A stretch of DNA of 16,422 bases. Source: JBDTVS01 sp040007095. Lineage in GTDB: Bacteria > Acidobacteriota > Vicinamibacteria > Vicinamibacterales > CAVVIG01. The stretch lies in NCBI GenBank assembly GCA_040007095.1, contig JBDTVS010000037.1:1-16422 (forward strand), read 5' to 3'. This document shows, piece by piece, positions 1 to 7,564 of this stretch. The notes under the pieces are model-generated. The model was not told the origin of the DNA and did not search any database. It was given only the letters and a program-made list of their open reading frames with translations. The first letter of the stretch is position 1. Each line of letters begins with the position of its first letter. The translations under genes were made by a program, and so were the position numbers.

Positions 1-1059
1 CCAGCTGAGCGCCATCGCGCCGTAGCGGCTGACGCGGCCGTAGGTCGGCCGCAGGCCGACGACCCCGCACAGGCTGGCCGGCGTGATGATCGAGCCGCGC
101 GTTTCGGTCCCGAGCGCGAAGCCCACGAGGCCCGCGGCGGTGGCCGCGCAGGAACCGGCTGACGAGCCGCTCGACCCGGTCTCGGCGTTCCACGGATTTC
201 GTGTGGTGCCGCCGAACCAGACGCCTCCCTGGGCGAGCGAGCCCATCGACAGCTTGGCGACGAGCACGGCGCCGGCATCGCGAAGCCGTTCGACGACAGT
301 CGCGTCTGTGTCGATGACTTGATTCGCGTACGGCGCGGCGCCCCATGTTGTCCTGATCCCTCTGGTTGCGAAGAGATCCTTGGCGCCCCACGGGATGCCG
401 TGCAGCGCGCCATGGTAGCGTCCCGCCTTCAGATCGCGATCGGCCTTCGCGGCCTGGGCGAGCGCGAGATCCCGGGTCAGCGTCACCACGCAGTGGAGCG
501 CGTCACCGTACTTTTCGAGCCGCGCCAGGTACATCTTGGTGAGGTCCATCGACGTCACGTGCCGCCGCCGGACGAGCGCCGACAGCACAGTCACCGGCTC
601 AGAAGCGAGGTCGTCGAGGCGAGACGTTACCCGGACCGGCTTCTGGGCGACTCGTAGGACGGCGTTTCGAGTGGATCGGCCCTTGGGCCGTGTGCCCGGC
701 AGGTACGGGTGAAACGCCATTGCCGGTTCCGTATCGAGCGGTATCTCGAGCCGGCGCAGCGCCTCGAAGCTGTCGCGGTTTCGCAATGCGCCGGGCAGGG
801 CCATGGCGGCTTCGGCGTCCGTGAAATGGAGCCCGGACAACTCCTGGGCGCTTTTCAACGACTCCTGGCGAAGCCCCTCCTGCAGAACGTCCGCGGCGCC
901 AACCGCCGCTGCCGGGTCGGCCGCTTCTGCGGGACTGGTGACGCCCGACGCGAGCGGTCCGACGGCCGCGACCGCCGCTGGAACGCCTTTCAGAAAATTG
1001 CGGCGTCCCACTCGGTGTGGCCTGGCCCCTTTCGCGTGATGATCTGGTGGTTTCGTCAT
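1..1059 (-). CDS. Tat-exported amidase-signature family hydrolase (C-terminus beyond window)
   Basis: This is an open frame of 353 residues from an ATG at 1059 that runs off the left edge without a stop. The N-terminus has a twin-arginine export motif, RRNFLK (residues 19-24), then an alanine-rich hydrophobic stretch, so the product is probably exported folded. Residues about 35-150 are an N-terminal region outside the catalytic core. The amidase-signature core follows: GIPWGAKDLF holds the catalytic Lys227, GSSGSSAGS holds the cis-Ser (Ser299) and GTETRGSI holds the nucleophile Ser323. The 24-residue Ser-Ser spacing is that of GatA-type enzymes. The block GVVGLRPTYGRVSRYG is classic GatA-like. 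GatA usually reads TGGS where this protein has TRGS. The family hydrolyses C-N bonds of amides; the substrate cannot be told. A Tat signal and no visible gatB/gatC argue against tRNA amidotransferase. It is divergent from glgB. Confidence 0.93.
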   Translation of the reverse strand, partial: MTKPPDHHAKGARPHRVGRRNFLKGVPAAVAAVGPLASGVTSPAEAADPAAAVGAADVLQEGLRQESLKSAQELSGLHFTDAEAAMALPGALRNRDSFEALRRLEIPLDTEPAMAFHPYLPGTRPKGRSTRNAVLRVAQKPVRVTSRLDDLASEPVTVLSALVRRRHVTSMDLTKMYLARLEKYGDALHCVVTLTRDLALAQAAKADRDLKAGRYHGALHGIPWGAKDLFATRGIRTTWGAAPYANQVIDTDATVVERLRDAGAVLVAKLSMGSLAQGGVWFGGTTRNPWNAETGSSGSSAGSCAATAAGLVGFALGTETRGSIITPASLCGVVGLRPTYGRVSRYGAMALSW

Positions 1060-1124
1060 AGGACACACCGAAACGGCCACAGATGATCATTATGACCAGA
1101 TGATTGGGTAGGATGATAGGTTGC
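1060..1124. promoter_or_regulatory. Divergent promoter region between amidase and glgB, with direct repeats
   Basis: This 65-base gap is clearly richer in A+T than the flanking genes and must serve both divergent genes. On the minus strand CATAAT (1094-1089) is a good -10 box for the amidase, but no convincing -35 lies 16-18 bases away. CAGATGAT occurs twice exactly (1080-1087 and 1097-1104), and GGATGAT follows at 1111-1117, which could be operator half-sites overlapping that -10. ATGATCAT at 1083-1090 is a perfect palindrome. The boxes are seen; their use as promoter or operator is inferred. Confidence 0.4.
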
Positions 1125-3326
1125 ATGTCTGTCAGCCACGCCAGTGTCACGGACGCCGCCCTGACCGCCCTCGCCCACGGCCAGAACCGCGATCCGTTCG
1201 CGGTCCTCGGGCCCCACCACGATGCGTCCGGGCGGGGGCTCGTCATTCGTACGTTCCAGCCGGCCGCCCGAGGCGTGGAACTCCGCTTGCGCAACGGCGA
1301 TCTCGTGCCGATGTCGCGACGCGATCCGCCGGGCGTCTTCGAGGCGGTCGTGGGCGAGGACGTGCGGGAGTACCGGTTGCGCGTGACTTCCGTCGGCGAA
1401 CACGTCGCCGAGTTCGACGATCCGTACCGCTATGGCCGCGTGCTCACCGATTTCGATCTGCATCTGTTCGGAGAAGGCACGCACATCCGCGCGTTCGAAA
1501 AGCTCGGCGCGCACCGTCTGACGATCGGATCGACCACCGGCGTGCATTTCGCAGTGTGGGCGCCCAACGCTGAACGCGTGAGCCTGATCGGCGACTTCAA
1601 CGGCTGGGACGGCCGTGTGTCCCCGATGCGTCTGCTCCTGCCCAACGGCATCTGGGAGTTGTTCGTCCCCGATCTCCCGGACGGGGAGAAGTACAAGTTC
1701 GAGATCCGTACCGGTCAGGGGACAGTGCTGAAGAAGAGCGACCCCTTCGGGATCGCCTTCGAAGTGCCGCCCTTGTCCGCGTCGGTCGTCAGGGATATCT
1801 CGGGTTACGCCTGGGGCGACGGGGACTGGATGGCGGCGCGAGCGGCTTTCGGCGGTTGGCTGAACCGTCCGATGACGAGCTACGAAGTACACCTTGGCTC
1901 GTGGTCGCGCATGCCGGAGGAAGGCAATCGCTTCCTCACGTATCGCGAGCTGGCGCATCGCCTCGTTCCGTACGTGAAAGACCTGGGATTCACGCACCTC
2001 GAGCTGCTGCCGGTCATGGAGCACCCGTTCTCCGGTTCCTGGGGCTACCAGGTGCTCGGGTTTTTCGCGCCGACCAGCCGCTTCGGAACACCCGAGGACT
2101 TCAAGTATCTGGTCGATGCCTGCCACCAGGCCGGCCTGGCCGTCATTCTCGACTGGGTGCCGGGTCACTTTCCGAAGGACGCGCACGGCCTGGCGCAGTT
2201 CGACGGCACGGCGCTCTACGAACACGCCGACCCGCGTCAGGGCGAGCACCGCGACTGGGGTACGTTGATCTTCAACTACGGCCGCAACGAGGTCCGGAAC
2301 TTTCTCCTGTCCAACGCCCTGTTCTGGCTCGAGGAGTACCACATCGACGGCCTGCGCGTCGACGCCGTGGCATCGATGCTGTACCTCGACTATTCGCGGC
2401 ACGCCGGTGAATGGATTCCCAATCGCTACGGCGGCCGCGAGAACCTCGAGGCGATCGCGTTCGTGCAGGAATTGAATCGGCTCACGCACGGACGCCACCC
2501 GGGCACGATTACCGCGGCTGAGGAATCGACCTCGTGGCCGGGCGTCACCCGGCCGGTGCACGTCGGGGGCCTGGGCTTCACCTACAAATGGAACATGGGC
2601 TGGATGCACGACATCCTCGACTACACGGAGAAGGACCCGGTCCATAGACGCTGGGAGCACAACCTCGTCACCTTCTCGGCGTTGTACATGCACACCGAAA
2701 ACTTCATTCTGCCGTTCTCGCACGACGAAGTCGTGCACGGCAAGGGCTCGATGCTCAACAAGATGCCGGGCGATGTCTGGCAGAAGCACGCGAACCTGCG
2801 AACGTTGTACGGCTACATGTACGGTCATCCCGGCAAGAAGCTGCTGTTCATGGGCAGCGAGTTCGGCCAGTGGCGCGAATGGAACCACGATCGCGCCCTC
2901 GACTGGCATCTGCTCGACGACCCGATGCATGCCGGCATGAGGCACTACGTACGCGATCTCAACCAGCATTACCTGGCAGAGGCGGCGCTCCACGAAGTCG
3001 ATTTCACCTCGGACGGATTTCGGTGGATCGACTGCCACGACAACGAGAACAGCGTCGTCTCGATCGTGCGCCATGCCAGCGACCCCGAAGATTTCGTGGT
3101 CATGCTGTTCAACTTCACGCCGGTGCCGCGAGACGGGTACCGGATTGGCGTTCCGGCCGCGGGCTGGTATGCCGAGATCCTCAACAGCGACGCCGCGCTC
3201 TACGGCGGCAGCAACGTGGGGAATGGAGGCGGCGTGCCGAGCGAGCCGGTCGCCGCGCACGGGTTCGATCAGTCGATCCGGTTGACGCTGCCGCCGCTCG
3301 CGTGCCTGATGCTCAAACGACGGTAG
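1125..3326 (+). CDS. glgB: 1,4-alpha-glucan branching enzyme (GH13)
   Basis: The enzyme cuts an alpha-1,4 glucan and re-attaches the piece through an alpha-1,6 bond, making the branches of cytosolic glycogen. At 733 residues it matches the family (E. coli GlgB 728). The N-terminal part carries CBM48-type beta-sandwich sequence (FAVWAPNAERVSLIGDFNGW). The GH13 barrel follows: region I ILDWVPGHFP, region II GLRVDAVASMLYLDYSR with nucleophile Asp413, region III AEESTSWPGVTRP with acid/base Glu466, and region IV FSHDEVVHGKGSM with Asp534. The spacings 413-466-534 equal those of E. coli 405-458-526. The start was set at ATG 1125, just after AGGATGATAGG (AGGA 11 bases and TAGG 4 bases upstream). 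TTG 1104 and ATG 1113 are in-frame alternatives adding 7 or 4 residues. The MFS gene follows after 46 bases. No glgA or glgC is in view. Confidence 0.97.
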   Translation: MSVSHASVTDAALTALAHGQNRDPFAVLGPHHDASGRGLVIRTFQPAARGVELRLRNGDLVPMSRRDPPGVFEAVVGEDVREYRLRVTSVGEHVAEFDDPYRYGRVLTDFDLHLFGEGTHIRAFEKLGAHRLTIGSTTGVHFAVWAPNAERVSLIGDFNGWDGRVSPMRLLLPNGIWELFVPDLPDGEKYKFEIRTGQGTVLKKSDPFGIAFEVPPLSASVVRDISGYAWGDGDWMAARAAFGGWLNRPMTSYEVHLGSWSRMPEEGNRFLTYRELAHRLVPYVKDLGFTHLELLPVMEHPFSGSWGYQVLGFFAPTSRFGTPEDFKYLVDACHQAGLAVILDWVPGHFPKDAHGLAQFDGTALYEHADPRQGEHRDWGTLIFNYGRNEVRNFLLSNALFWLEEYHIDGLRVDAVASMLYLDYSRHAGEWIPNRYGGRENLEAIAFVQELNRLTHGRHPGTITAAEESTSWPGVTRPVHVGGLGFTYKWNMGWMHDILDYTEKDPVHRRWEHNLVTFSALYMHTENFILPFSHDEVVHGKGSMLNKMPGDVWQKHANLRTLYGYMYGHPGKKLLFMGSEFGQWREWNHDRALDWHLLDDPMHAGMRHYVRDLNQHYLAEAALHEVDFTSDGFRWIDCHDNENSVVSIVRHASDPEDFVVMLFNFTPVPRDGYRIGVPAAGWYAEILNSDAALYGGSNVGNGGGVPSEPVAAHGFDQSIRLTLPPLACLMLKRR

Positions 3327-3372
3327 GCAGGATGGCCCGTCTGCTGGGAAGGGGAACGGCGTAGTCCCGGCG

Positions 3373-4563
3373 ATGTCGGTCCGCTCCTCCCGAACGTTCG
3401 TGTTGTCGCTGGTCGCCTTCGCGACCTTTACCGACATCGTCGCCTATTCGGTGGCCGTGCCCGTGCTTCCGGATCTGACCCAGAAGCTCGGCGGATCGCC
3501 CACCACCCTCGGACTGTTGTTCGCGGCCTTTGGCGGAGCGGCGCTGCTCGTCGCGATTCCGATGGGCGCGGTGTCGGATCGGATCGGCCGGAAGGGACCG
3601 CTCGGCCTCGGCCTCGTGGTGCTGGCGATTGCGACGCTGATGCTCGCATACTCCGACACGCTGCCGACCATCTTCGCCGCACGCCTGGTCCAGGGCGCGG
3701 CGGATGCCGTGACGTGGGTCGTCGGCTTCGCGCTCCTGGCGGATACCTACGAACCGTCGGAGCGCGGCCGGGTGAGCGGGATCGTGATGTCGGGGGCGAG
3801 CTCCGCCTATGTGATCGGACCATCACTTGGCGGATGGTTGTACGAAGTCGGCGGTCTGCGGCTGCCGTTTCTCGCGGTCGCCGCGATGTCGGCAGTGGCG
3901 GCGGTCGCGACATTCTGGCTGAAGCCGCCGCAGACACAGGCGCCCCGGGAACGGGTGCCCGTGCTGTCCGTTCTTCGGGTGCCCGCGGTCGGCGCGTGCG
4001 CCGCGGCCGTCGTCCTTGCCGCGGCCACGGTCTCGATGCTCGAACCGGTGCTGGGGCTGCACTTGCAGCGGCTGGGTCTCAACCCGGGGCGGATCGGGCT
4101 GGTGTTCGGATCCGCCGCCGTCGCGTCGGCGACGCTGCACCCGCTATACGGGCGATTGTCCGACCGCTTTGGTGCGCGGCGATTGACGCTGTGGGGCCTG
4201 GTGCTGTCGGCCTGCGTGATGCCGCTCATGGGCCTGATCGTCGGCTTTGCGTCGGCGATTCCGATTTTCATCGTCCAGACGGCCATCCTCGCGCTCGTCA
4301 TCGCCCCCTCGCTCGCCTACATGGGCGAGGCGACATCGGGTGCCGGGCTGGGGTCCTTCGGTGTGGCGTACGGTCTCTACAACGTGGCGTGGGGCGTCGG
4401 CATGCTCGGCGGTCCGGCGCTCGGGGGGCTCCTTTTCGAGCGCGTTGGTTTCCGAGAACTCCCGCTGTGGTGGTCTCCGGCCGTGCTGCTGCTGACCGGG
4501 CTGGTCGCGCGGGTTCCTTACGGACCGCAGCGCGACATCGCGGGCTCGGCTACAATTCTCTAA
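3373..4563 (+). CDS. Major facilitator superfamily transporter, DHA1-like efflux type
   Basis: A polytopic inner-membrane protein of 396 residues, the usual length for 12-helix MFS carriers. Hydrophobic segments run from residue 9 to near the C-terminus. Motif A of the first half is GAVSDRIGRK (residues 65-74) in the loop after helix 2. The matching motif of the second half is GRLSDRFGARR (from residue 260). A proline- and glycine-rich stretch around GPSLGGWLYE fits the antiporter motif C of drug/H+ antiporters. The family exports small molecules by proton exchange; the substrate is unknown. The gene starts 46 bases after glgB on the same strand, so co-transcription is plausible. No strong Shine-Dalgarno sits at the usual distance from ATG 3373; the nearest purine-rich run (GGGAAGGGG, about 3346-3354) is too far upstream. 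Confidence 0.9.
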   Translation: MSVRSSRTFVLSLVAFATFTDIVAYSVAVPVLPDLTQKLGGSPTTLGLLFAAFGGAALLVAIPMGAVSDRIGRKGPLGLGLVVLAIATLMLAYSDTLPTIFAARLVQGAADAVTWVVGFALLADTYEPSERGRVSGIVMSGASSAYVIGPSLGGWLYEVGGLRLPFLAVAAMSAVAAVATFWLKPPQTQAPRERVPVLSVLRVPAVGACAAAVVLAAATVSMLEPVLGLHLQRLGLNPGRIGLVFGSAAVASATLHPLYGRLSDRFGARRLTLWGLVLSACVMPLMGLIVGFASAIPIFIVQTAILALVIAPSLAYMGEATSGAGLGSFGVAYGLYNVAWGVGMLGGPALGGLLFERVGFRELPLWWSPAVLLLTGLVARVPYGPQRDIAGSATIL

Positions 4564-4616
4564 GGCTGGCGAAAGAGACTGAGCCTCTCTTCGTCGTTCC
4601 CTGAATGGAGCTGTTC

Positions 4617-5660
4617 ATGCGTCATCCACGTTTCGTGCTCCCGGTCGTGATGCTGCTGATTGCTGTCAGCGGATATACCCTCCGGGCCGATGTCAAGACC
4701 GACGAGAAGACCCGCGTGCAGTTCACCGGCGTGCTTGGCGGGATCGTGAACCTCTTCGGGGGCAAGTCCGCACGCGAAGGTGTGACCAGCACCGTCGCCG
4801 TGAAAGGCGATCGTAAGGCCACCACGACGACGAGCGGCAACACCGGCCGCATCGTCGATCTGGGCGAAGAAAAAATCTACGACCTGGATCTCAAGCGCAA
4901 GACCTATACGGTGATCACCTTTGCCGACCTCCGCCGGCAGATCGAGGAGGCGCGACGCAAGGGCGAAGAGGAAGCGCGCAAGGCCCAGGCCAGGGACAAC
5001 AAAGCCGACAAAGCGCCCGAGCGCGACCCCAATGCGAAAGAGATGGAGATTGATTTCGACATCAAGAGCACCGGGCAGAAAAAGAACGTGAGCGGCTTCG
5101 ACACACACGAGGTCGTCCTCACGATCGCGGTGCGGGAAAAGGGGAAGACGCTGGAGCAGAGCGGCGGTCTGCTGCTGACCTCGGACATGTGGCTCGCGCC
5201 GACCGTGGCCGCGCTCAAGGAGATCCGGGACTTCGACATCCGGATGATGCAGAAGCTGGCCAGTTCGGTGATATCGGGGGCGTCGCCCGAGGAGATGGGA
5301 CGGATGCTCGCGACCTACCCGATGATGAAGGATGCGCTCGCCAAGATGTCGGCGGAAGGCGGGAAAATCGACGGCACGCCGCTCACGACGACGCTCACAT
5401 TCGACACGGTCAAGGCCGCCGATCAGGTCGCGCAGGAAAGCAAACAGAGCGACGACGACAAGTCCAAAGACAACAGCAGCGTGGGCGGGTTGTTGGGCGG
5501 TCTGGCGCGACGCGCGACTCAGAAGCGCGGGGCACAGGACGAGAACAAGGACAAGGCGCGAGTCACGTTCATGACGAGCACCACCGAGATTCTGAAGATC
5601 TCGACCGACGTGGCGGCGGCCGATGTCGCGGTGCCCGCGGGGTTCAAGGAGAACAAGTAG
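4617..5660 (+). CDS. Secreted protein of unknown function
   Basis: I do not recognise a named family. It has 347 residues with a clear Sec signal peptide: basic MRHPR, a hydrophobic core to about residue 22 and a likely cut after TLRA (24/25). The body holds short beta-rich stretches such as TGRIVDLGEEKIYDLDLKRK and TYTVITFADL, reminiscent of DUF4412-type periplasmic proteins. A long Lys/Glu/Arg-rich helix follows (about residues 104-142), probably exposed or coiled. A Ser/Asp/Lys-rich low-complexity patch lies near the C-terminus, and the end reads VPAGFKENK. The start was placed at ATG 4617 because GGAG (4607-4610) sits six bases upstream; an in-frame ATG at 4605 would add four residues and has no such site. 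It lies 53 bases after the MFS gene and converges on the EVE gene with a 2-base gap. Confidence 0.75.
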   Translation: MRHPRFVLPVVMLLIAVSGYTLRADVKTDEKTRVQFTGVLGGIVNLFGGKSAREGVTSTVAVKGDRKATTTTSGNTGRIVDLGEEKIYDLDLKRKTYTVITFADLRRQIEEARRKGEEEARKAQARDNKADKAPERDPNAKEMEIDFDIKSTGQKKNVSGFDTHEVVLTIAVREKGKTLEQSGGLLLTSDMWLAPTVAALKEIRDFDIRMMQKLASSVISGASPEEMGRMLATYPMMKDALAKMSAEGGKIDGTPLTTTLTFDTVKAADQVAQESKQSDDDKSKDNSSVGGLLGGLARRATQKRGAQDENKDKARVTFMTSTTEILKISTDVAAADVAVPAGFKENK

Positions 5661-5662
5661 GC

Positions 5663-6067
5663 CTAGCCAGCGCTCAGTTGTTCGATCCGAGCCCACTCAT
5701 CGTCGGTGACGGGCATCACGGACAACCGGGAGATCCGGACAAGCGCGAAGTCCCTGAATGCCGCGTCGGCCTTGATGTCGGCGAGTGTGACCGGCCGGCG
5801 AAGCGCTTTCACTGGCGCGATCTCGACCACCGCCCGCTTGCCGCTGGCGTCGTCCGGGTCGGCATAGGCATCTCCCAGCGCCGTTGCGATTCCAACGATC
5901 GCCTTCTCGGTGCCGGTGTGATAGTAGAAGACGCGGTCGCCTTTCTTCACGGCGTGCAGGTGCTTCTGGGCGAGGGGATTTTTCACGCCGCTCCACACGG
6001 CGCGCGCGTCGTGGACGAACGCGTCGAAGCTGTACGTGGCCGGCTCCTCTTTGAACAGCCAATTCAT
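5663..6067 (-). CDS. EVE-domain (PUA-like fold) protein
   Basis: A small single-domain cytosolic protein of 134 residues. Diagnostic features are the N-terminal MNWLFKEEPATYSFDAF, the central KGDRVFYYHTG and the following IVGIATALGDAY, as in EVE proteins (the human THYN1/Thy28 type). Known EVE domains are PUA-like and bind modified bases in DNA or RNA; the ligand here is unknown. The start was placed at ATG 6067 because family members begin at this motif; ATG 6076 (adding three residues) and TTG 6091 are in frame. The ATG shares CATG (6065-6068) with the ATG of the opposing glycosylase gene, so the two genes are head-to-head with no spacer. The stop is two bases from the stop of the secreted-protein gene, both TAG codons lying in the palindrome TAGGCCTA. 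Confidence 0.9.
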   Translation of the reverse strand: MNWLFKEEPATYSFDAFVHDARAVWSGVKNPLAQKHLHAVKKGDRVFYYHTGTEKAIVGIATALGDAYADPDDASGKRAVVEIAPVKALRRPVTLADIKADAAFRDFALVRISRLSVMPVTDDEWARIEQLSAG

Positions 6068-6620
6068 GGCCGTCATTCTACCGCTGCTCAAGGACCGCGT
6101 TCGCCTGCCGGTTCACGTGCTGTTTGTCGGCATCAATCCAGGCATCCGATCGGCGACGACCGGCCACCATTTTGCGGGGTTCTCCAACCGGTTCTGGAAG
6201 CTGCTGTACGAGTCCGCCCTGCTGCCCGAACCGATCGGCGCGGAGGACGATGAGAGGCTGCCGGACTGGGGGTATGGGATCACGAACCTCGTGCCTCGGC
6301 CAACGCCGGGCATCGATACGCTGACACGCGAGGAGTACGCCGCAGGATTGCTCGTGCTGCGGCGGAAGGTCCGGCGCTGGAAACCGGATCTGGTGGCGCT
6401 GGTGGGCGCGACGCTCTATCGTGCAATCTCCGGACGAAGACTCCCGACTCCGACCCCGATGGGTCTGCAGGAAGAACGGTTCGAAGGGGCGCAATTGTTC
6501 GTGCTGCCGAACCCCAGCGGCCGCAACGCCAACTTTTCCTACGAAGAAATGCTGGCCGCATTCCGCGGTCTTCGTGCGGCGGTTCGGGATTCTGGCGGGG
6601 GCGCAAGAACCGAGCATTGA
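6066..6620 (+). CDS. mug: G/U mismatch-specific uracil-DNA glycosylase, TDG/Mug family
   Basis: The family removes uracil, and in some members ethenocytosine or thymine, from G mismatches as the first step of base-excision repair. The 184 residues compare with 168 in E. coli Mug. Motif 1 is LFVGINPGIRSA with the activating Asn24, followed by GHHFAGFSNRFWK, which lines the base pocket. Motif 2 is LPNPSGRNANFSYEEML (NPSG at 149-152), which inserts into the helix. The conserved middle, GYGITNLVPRPTPG, is also present. The start was placed at ATG 6066, giving the normal short N-terminus; GTG 6036 in the same frame would push 30 bases into the EVE gene. No good Shine-Dalgarno is visible, as expected if the leader lies inside the EVE coding sequence. 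A methyltransferase gene follows on the same strand after 80 bases. Confidence 0.93.
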   Translation: MAVILPLLKDRVRLPVHVLFVGINPGIRSATTGHHFAGFSNRFWKLLYESALLPEPIGAEDDERLPDWGYGITNLVPRPTPGIDTLTREEYAAGLLVLRRKVRRWKPDLVALVGATLYRAISGRRLPTPTPMGLQEERFEGAQLFVLPNPSGRNANFSYEEMLAAFRGLRAAVRDSGGGARTEH

Positions 6621-6700
6621 TTCGCGGGCGTGCCGTCTGGCATGGTCTCGATTGAAGCGGCGGCGTGACTCAGGTTCAGGGTTCGAACACAGGGATATCG

Positions 6701-7399
6701 ATGCGCCAGGCAGGTCGTCAGACGGAAGAAGAGCTACAGGCCATCTACGACCAGAGCTATGTCGATCAATATGATCCCCACGCCGTTCAGCGGATGCGGC
6801 GCATGCTGCCGTTCTTTGCGCTGTCGGGCCAGGAGATCGTGGCCGACTTCGGGTGTGGCAACGGCGTGCTGCTCGATCTGATCAGCGCCAGCGTCCGCGA
6901 GTACGTCGGCGTCGACTTTTCCGAGGCGTTCGTGCGGGAGGCGGAGCGCCGCCGGGACGCCCGCGGGATCGCCAACGGGACCTTCCACTGCACCGACATG
7001 GTCGACTTCTGTGAGCGGCATCCGAATCACTTCGATGCCGCCTTCGCGCTGGACTTCTCGGAGCACGTCTACAACGACCAGTTCCTGCGCATCTTCGGCG
7101 CCATCCACGGCGCGCTCAAGCCCGGGGCGTCGCTGTATCTGCACACGCCGAACGCGGCGTACTTCATGGAGCGTCTCAAGGAGCGGGGGATTCTGACGCA
7201 GGTAGAGGGCCACGTCGGGGTCCGGGATGGGCGAAGCCATCAACAGCTCCTCGCGCGGTGCGGTTTCGCGAGTGTCCACGTGCGCTATCTCGCGCACTAT
7301 CTCCGGCTGGCGTCCACGCTCCACGGCCTGGGGTACCTGCCATTCATCGGCGGACTCTTCCGTGCCCGACTGTTCCTGACGTGTCGCAAGGCGGCGTAG
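6701..7399 (+). CDS. Class I SAM-dependent methyltransferase
   Basis: The protein has 232 residues with a Rossmann methyltransferase domain. Motif I is VADFGCGNG (residues 47-55), which binds S-adenosylmethionine. The acidic end of strand 2 is YVGVDFS, followed by FHCTDMVDF and the post-motif LDFSEHVYND, and later LKPGASLYLHTPN. Such domains methylate small molecules, lipids or sugars; the substrate cannot be deduced. The C-terminus has a short hydrophobic stretch (GLGYLPFIGGLF) that could sit against the membrane. The start was set at ATG 6701 because AGGG (6691-6694) lies six bases upstream; a GTG at 6665 would add 12 residues. It follows mug by 80 bases and may share its transcript. Downstream is the CGCAGAG repeat element. 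Confidence 0.85.
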   Translation: MRQAGRQTEEELQAIYDQSYVDQYDPHAVQRMRRMLPFFALSGQEIVADFGCGNGVLLDLISASVREYVGVDFSEAFVREAERRRDARGIANGTFHCTDMVDFCERHPNHFDAAFALDFSEHVYNDQFLRIFGAIHGALKPGASLYLHTPNAAYFMERLKERGILTQVEGHVGVRDGRSHQQLLARCGFASVHVRYLAHYLRLASTLHGLGYLPFIGGLFRARLFLTCRKAA

Positions 7400-7475
7400 C
7401 CTTGGCGCGGTCGACACTGATCCAGCCGGGTTTCCAGTTGTACGCAGGCCCTATCAAGGAGCGAGGACAGATACG

Positions 7476-7551
7476 ACGTTTTAACGCAGAGTGCGCGGGA
7501 GCACGCAGAGAATTCCAGAGGTTCTTCCTCAGCGCCCTCTGCGTTGAACGT
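7476..7551. repeat. CGCAGAG-type imperfect inverted-repeat element
   Basis: The left arm (7476-7496) and right arm (7532-7551) pair over about 20 bases with one bulge and two mismatches. The inner 14-base arms (7483-7496 against 7532-7545) match at 13 of 14 positions, and AACGCAGAG faces CTCTGCGTT exactly. A further direct copy of ACGCAGAG lies at 7503-7510. The element fills the gap between the converging methyltransferase and sigma54-activator genes. There is no T-run on either side, so it is not a standard intrinsic terminator. From memory, CGCAGAG-rich intergenic repeats occur in other environmental genomes; this was not checked. Confidence 0.6.
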
Positions 7552-7564
7552 GACTTGCCGGCGG

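Noticed and set aside
1109..1114. TAGGAT as a -10 box for glgB
   Set aside because: No -35-like hexamer lies 16-18 bases upstream, and the start would leave only a few bases of leader.
599..1294. 231-residue minus-strand open frame overlapping the amidase start
   Set aside because: Arg/Gly/Ser-rich shadow in a different frame of the amidase gene, which has a Tat signal and catalytic residues.
1056..3437. 793-residue open frame on the minus strand across glgB
   Set aside because: It mirrors the glgB codons in a high-G+C gene. The product is Arg/His/Val-rich with no recognisable domain, and glgB on the other strand has all catalytic motifs.
4570..4593. Weak stem-loop between the MFS gene and the secreted-protein gene
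   Set aside because: Eight pairs with a bulge, low G+C and no T-run, so it does not support a terminator.
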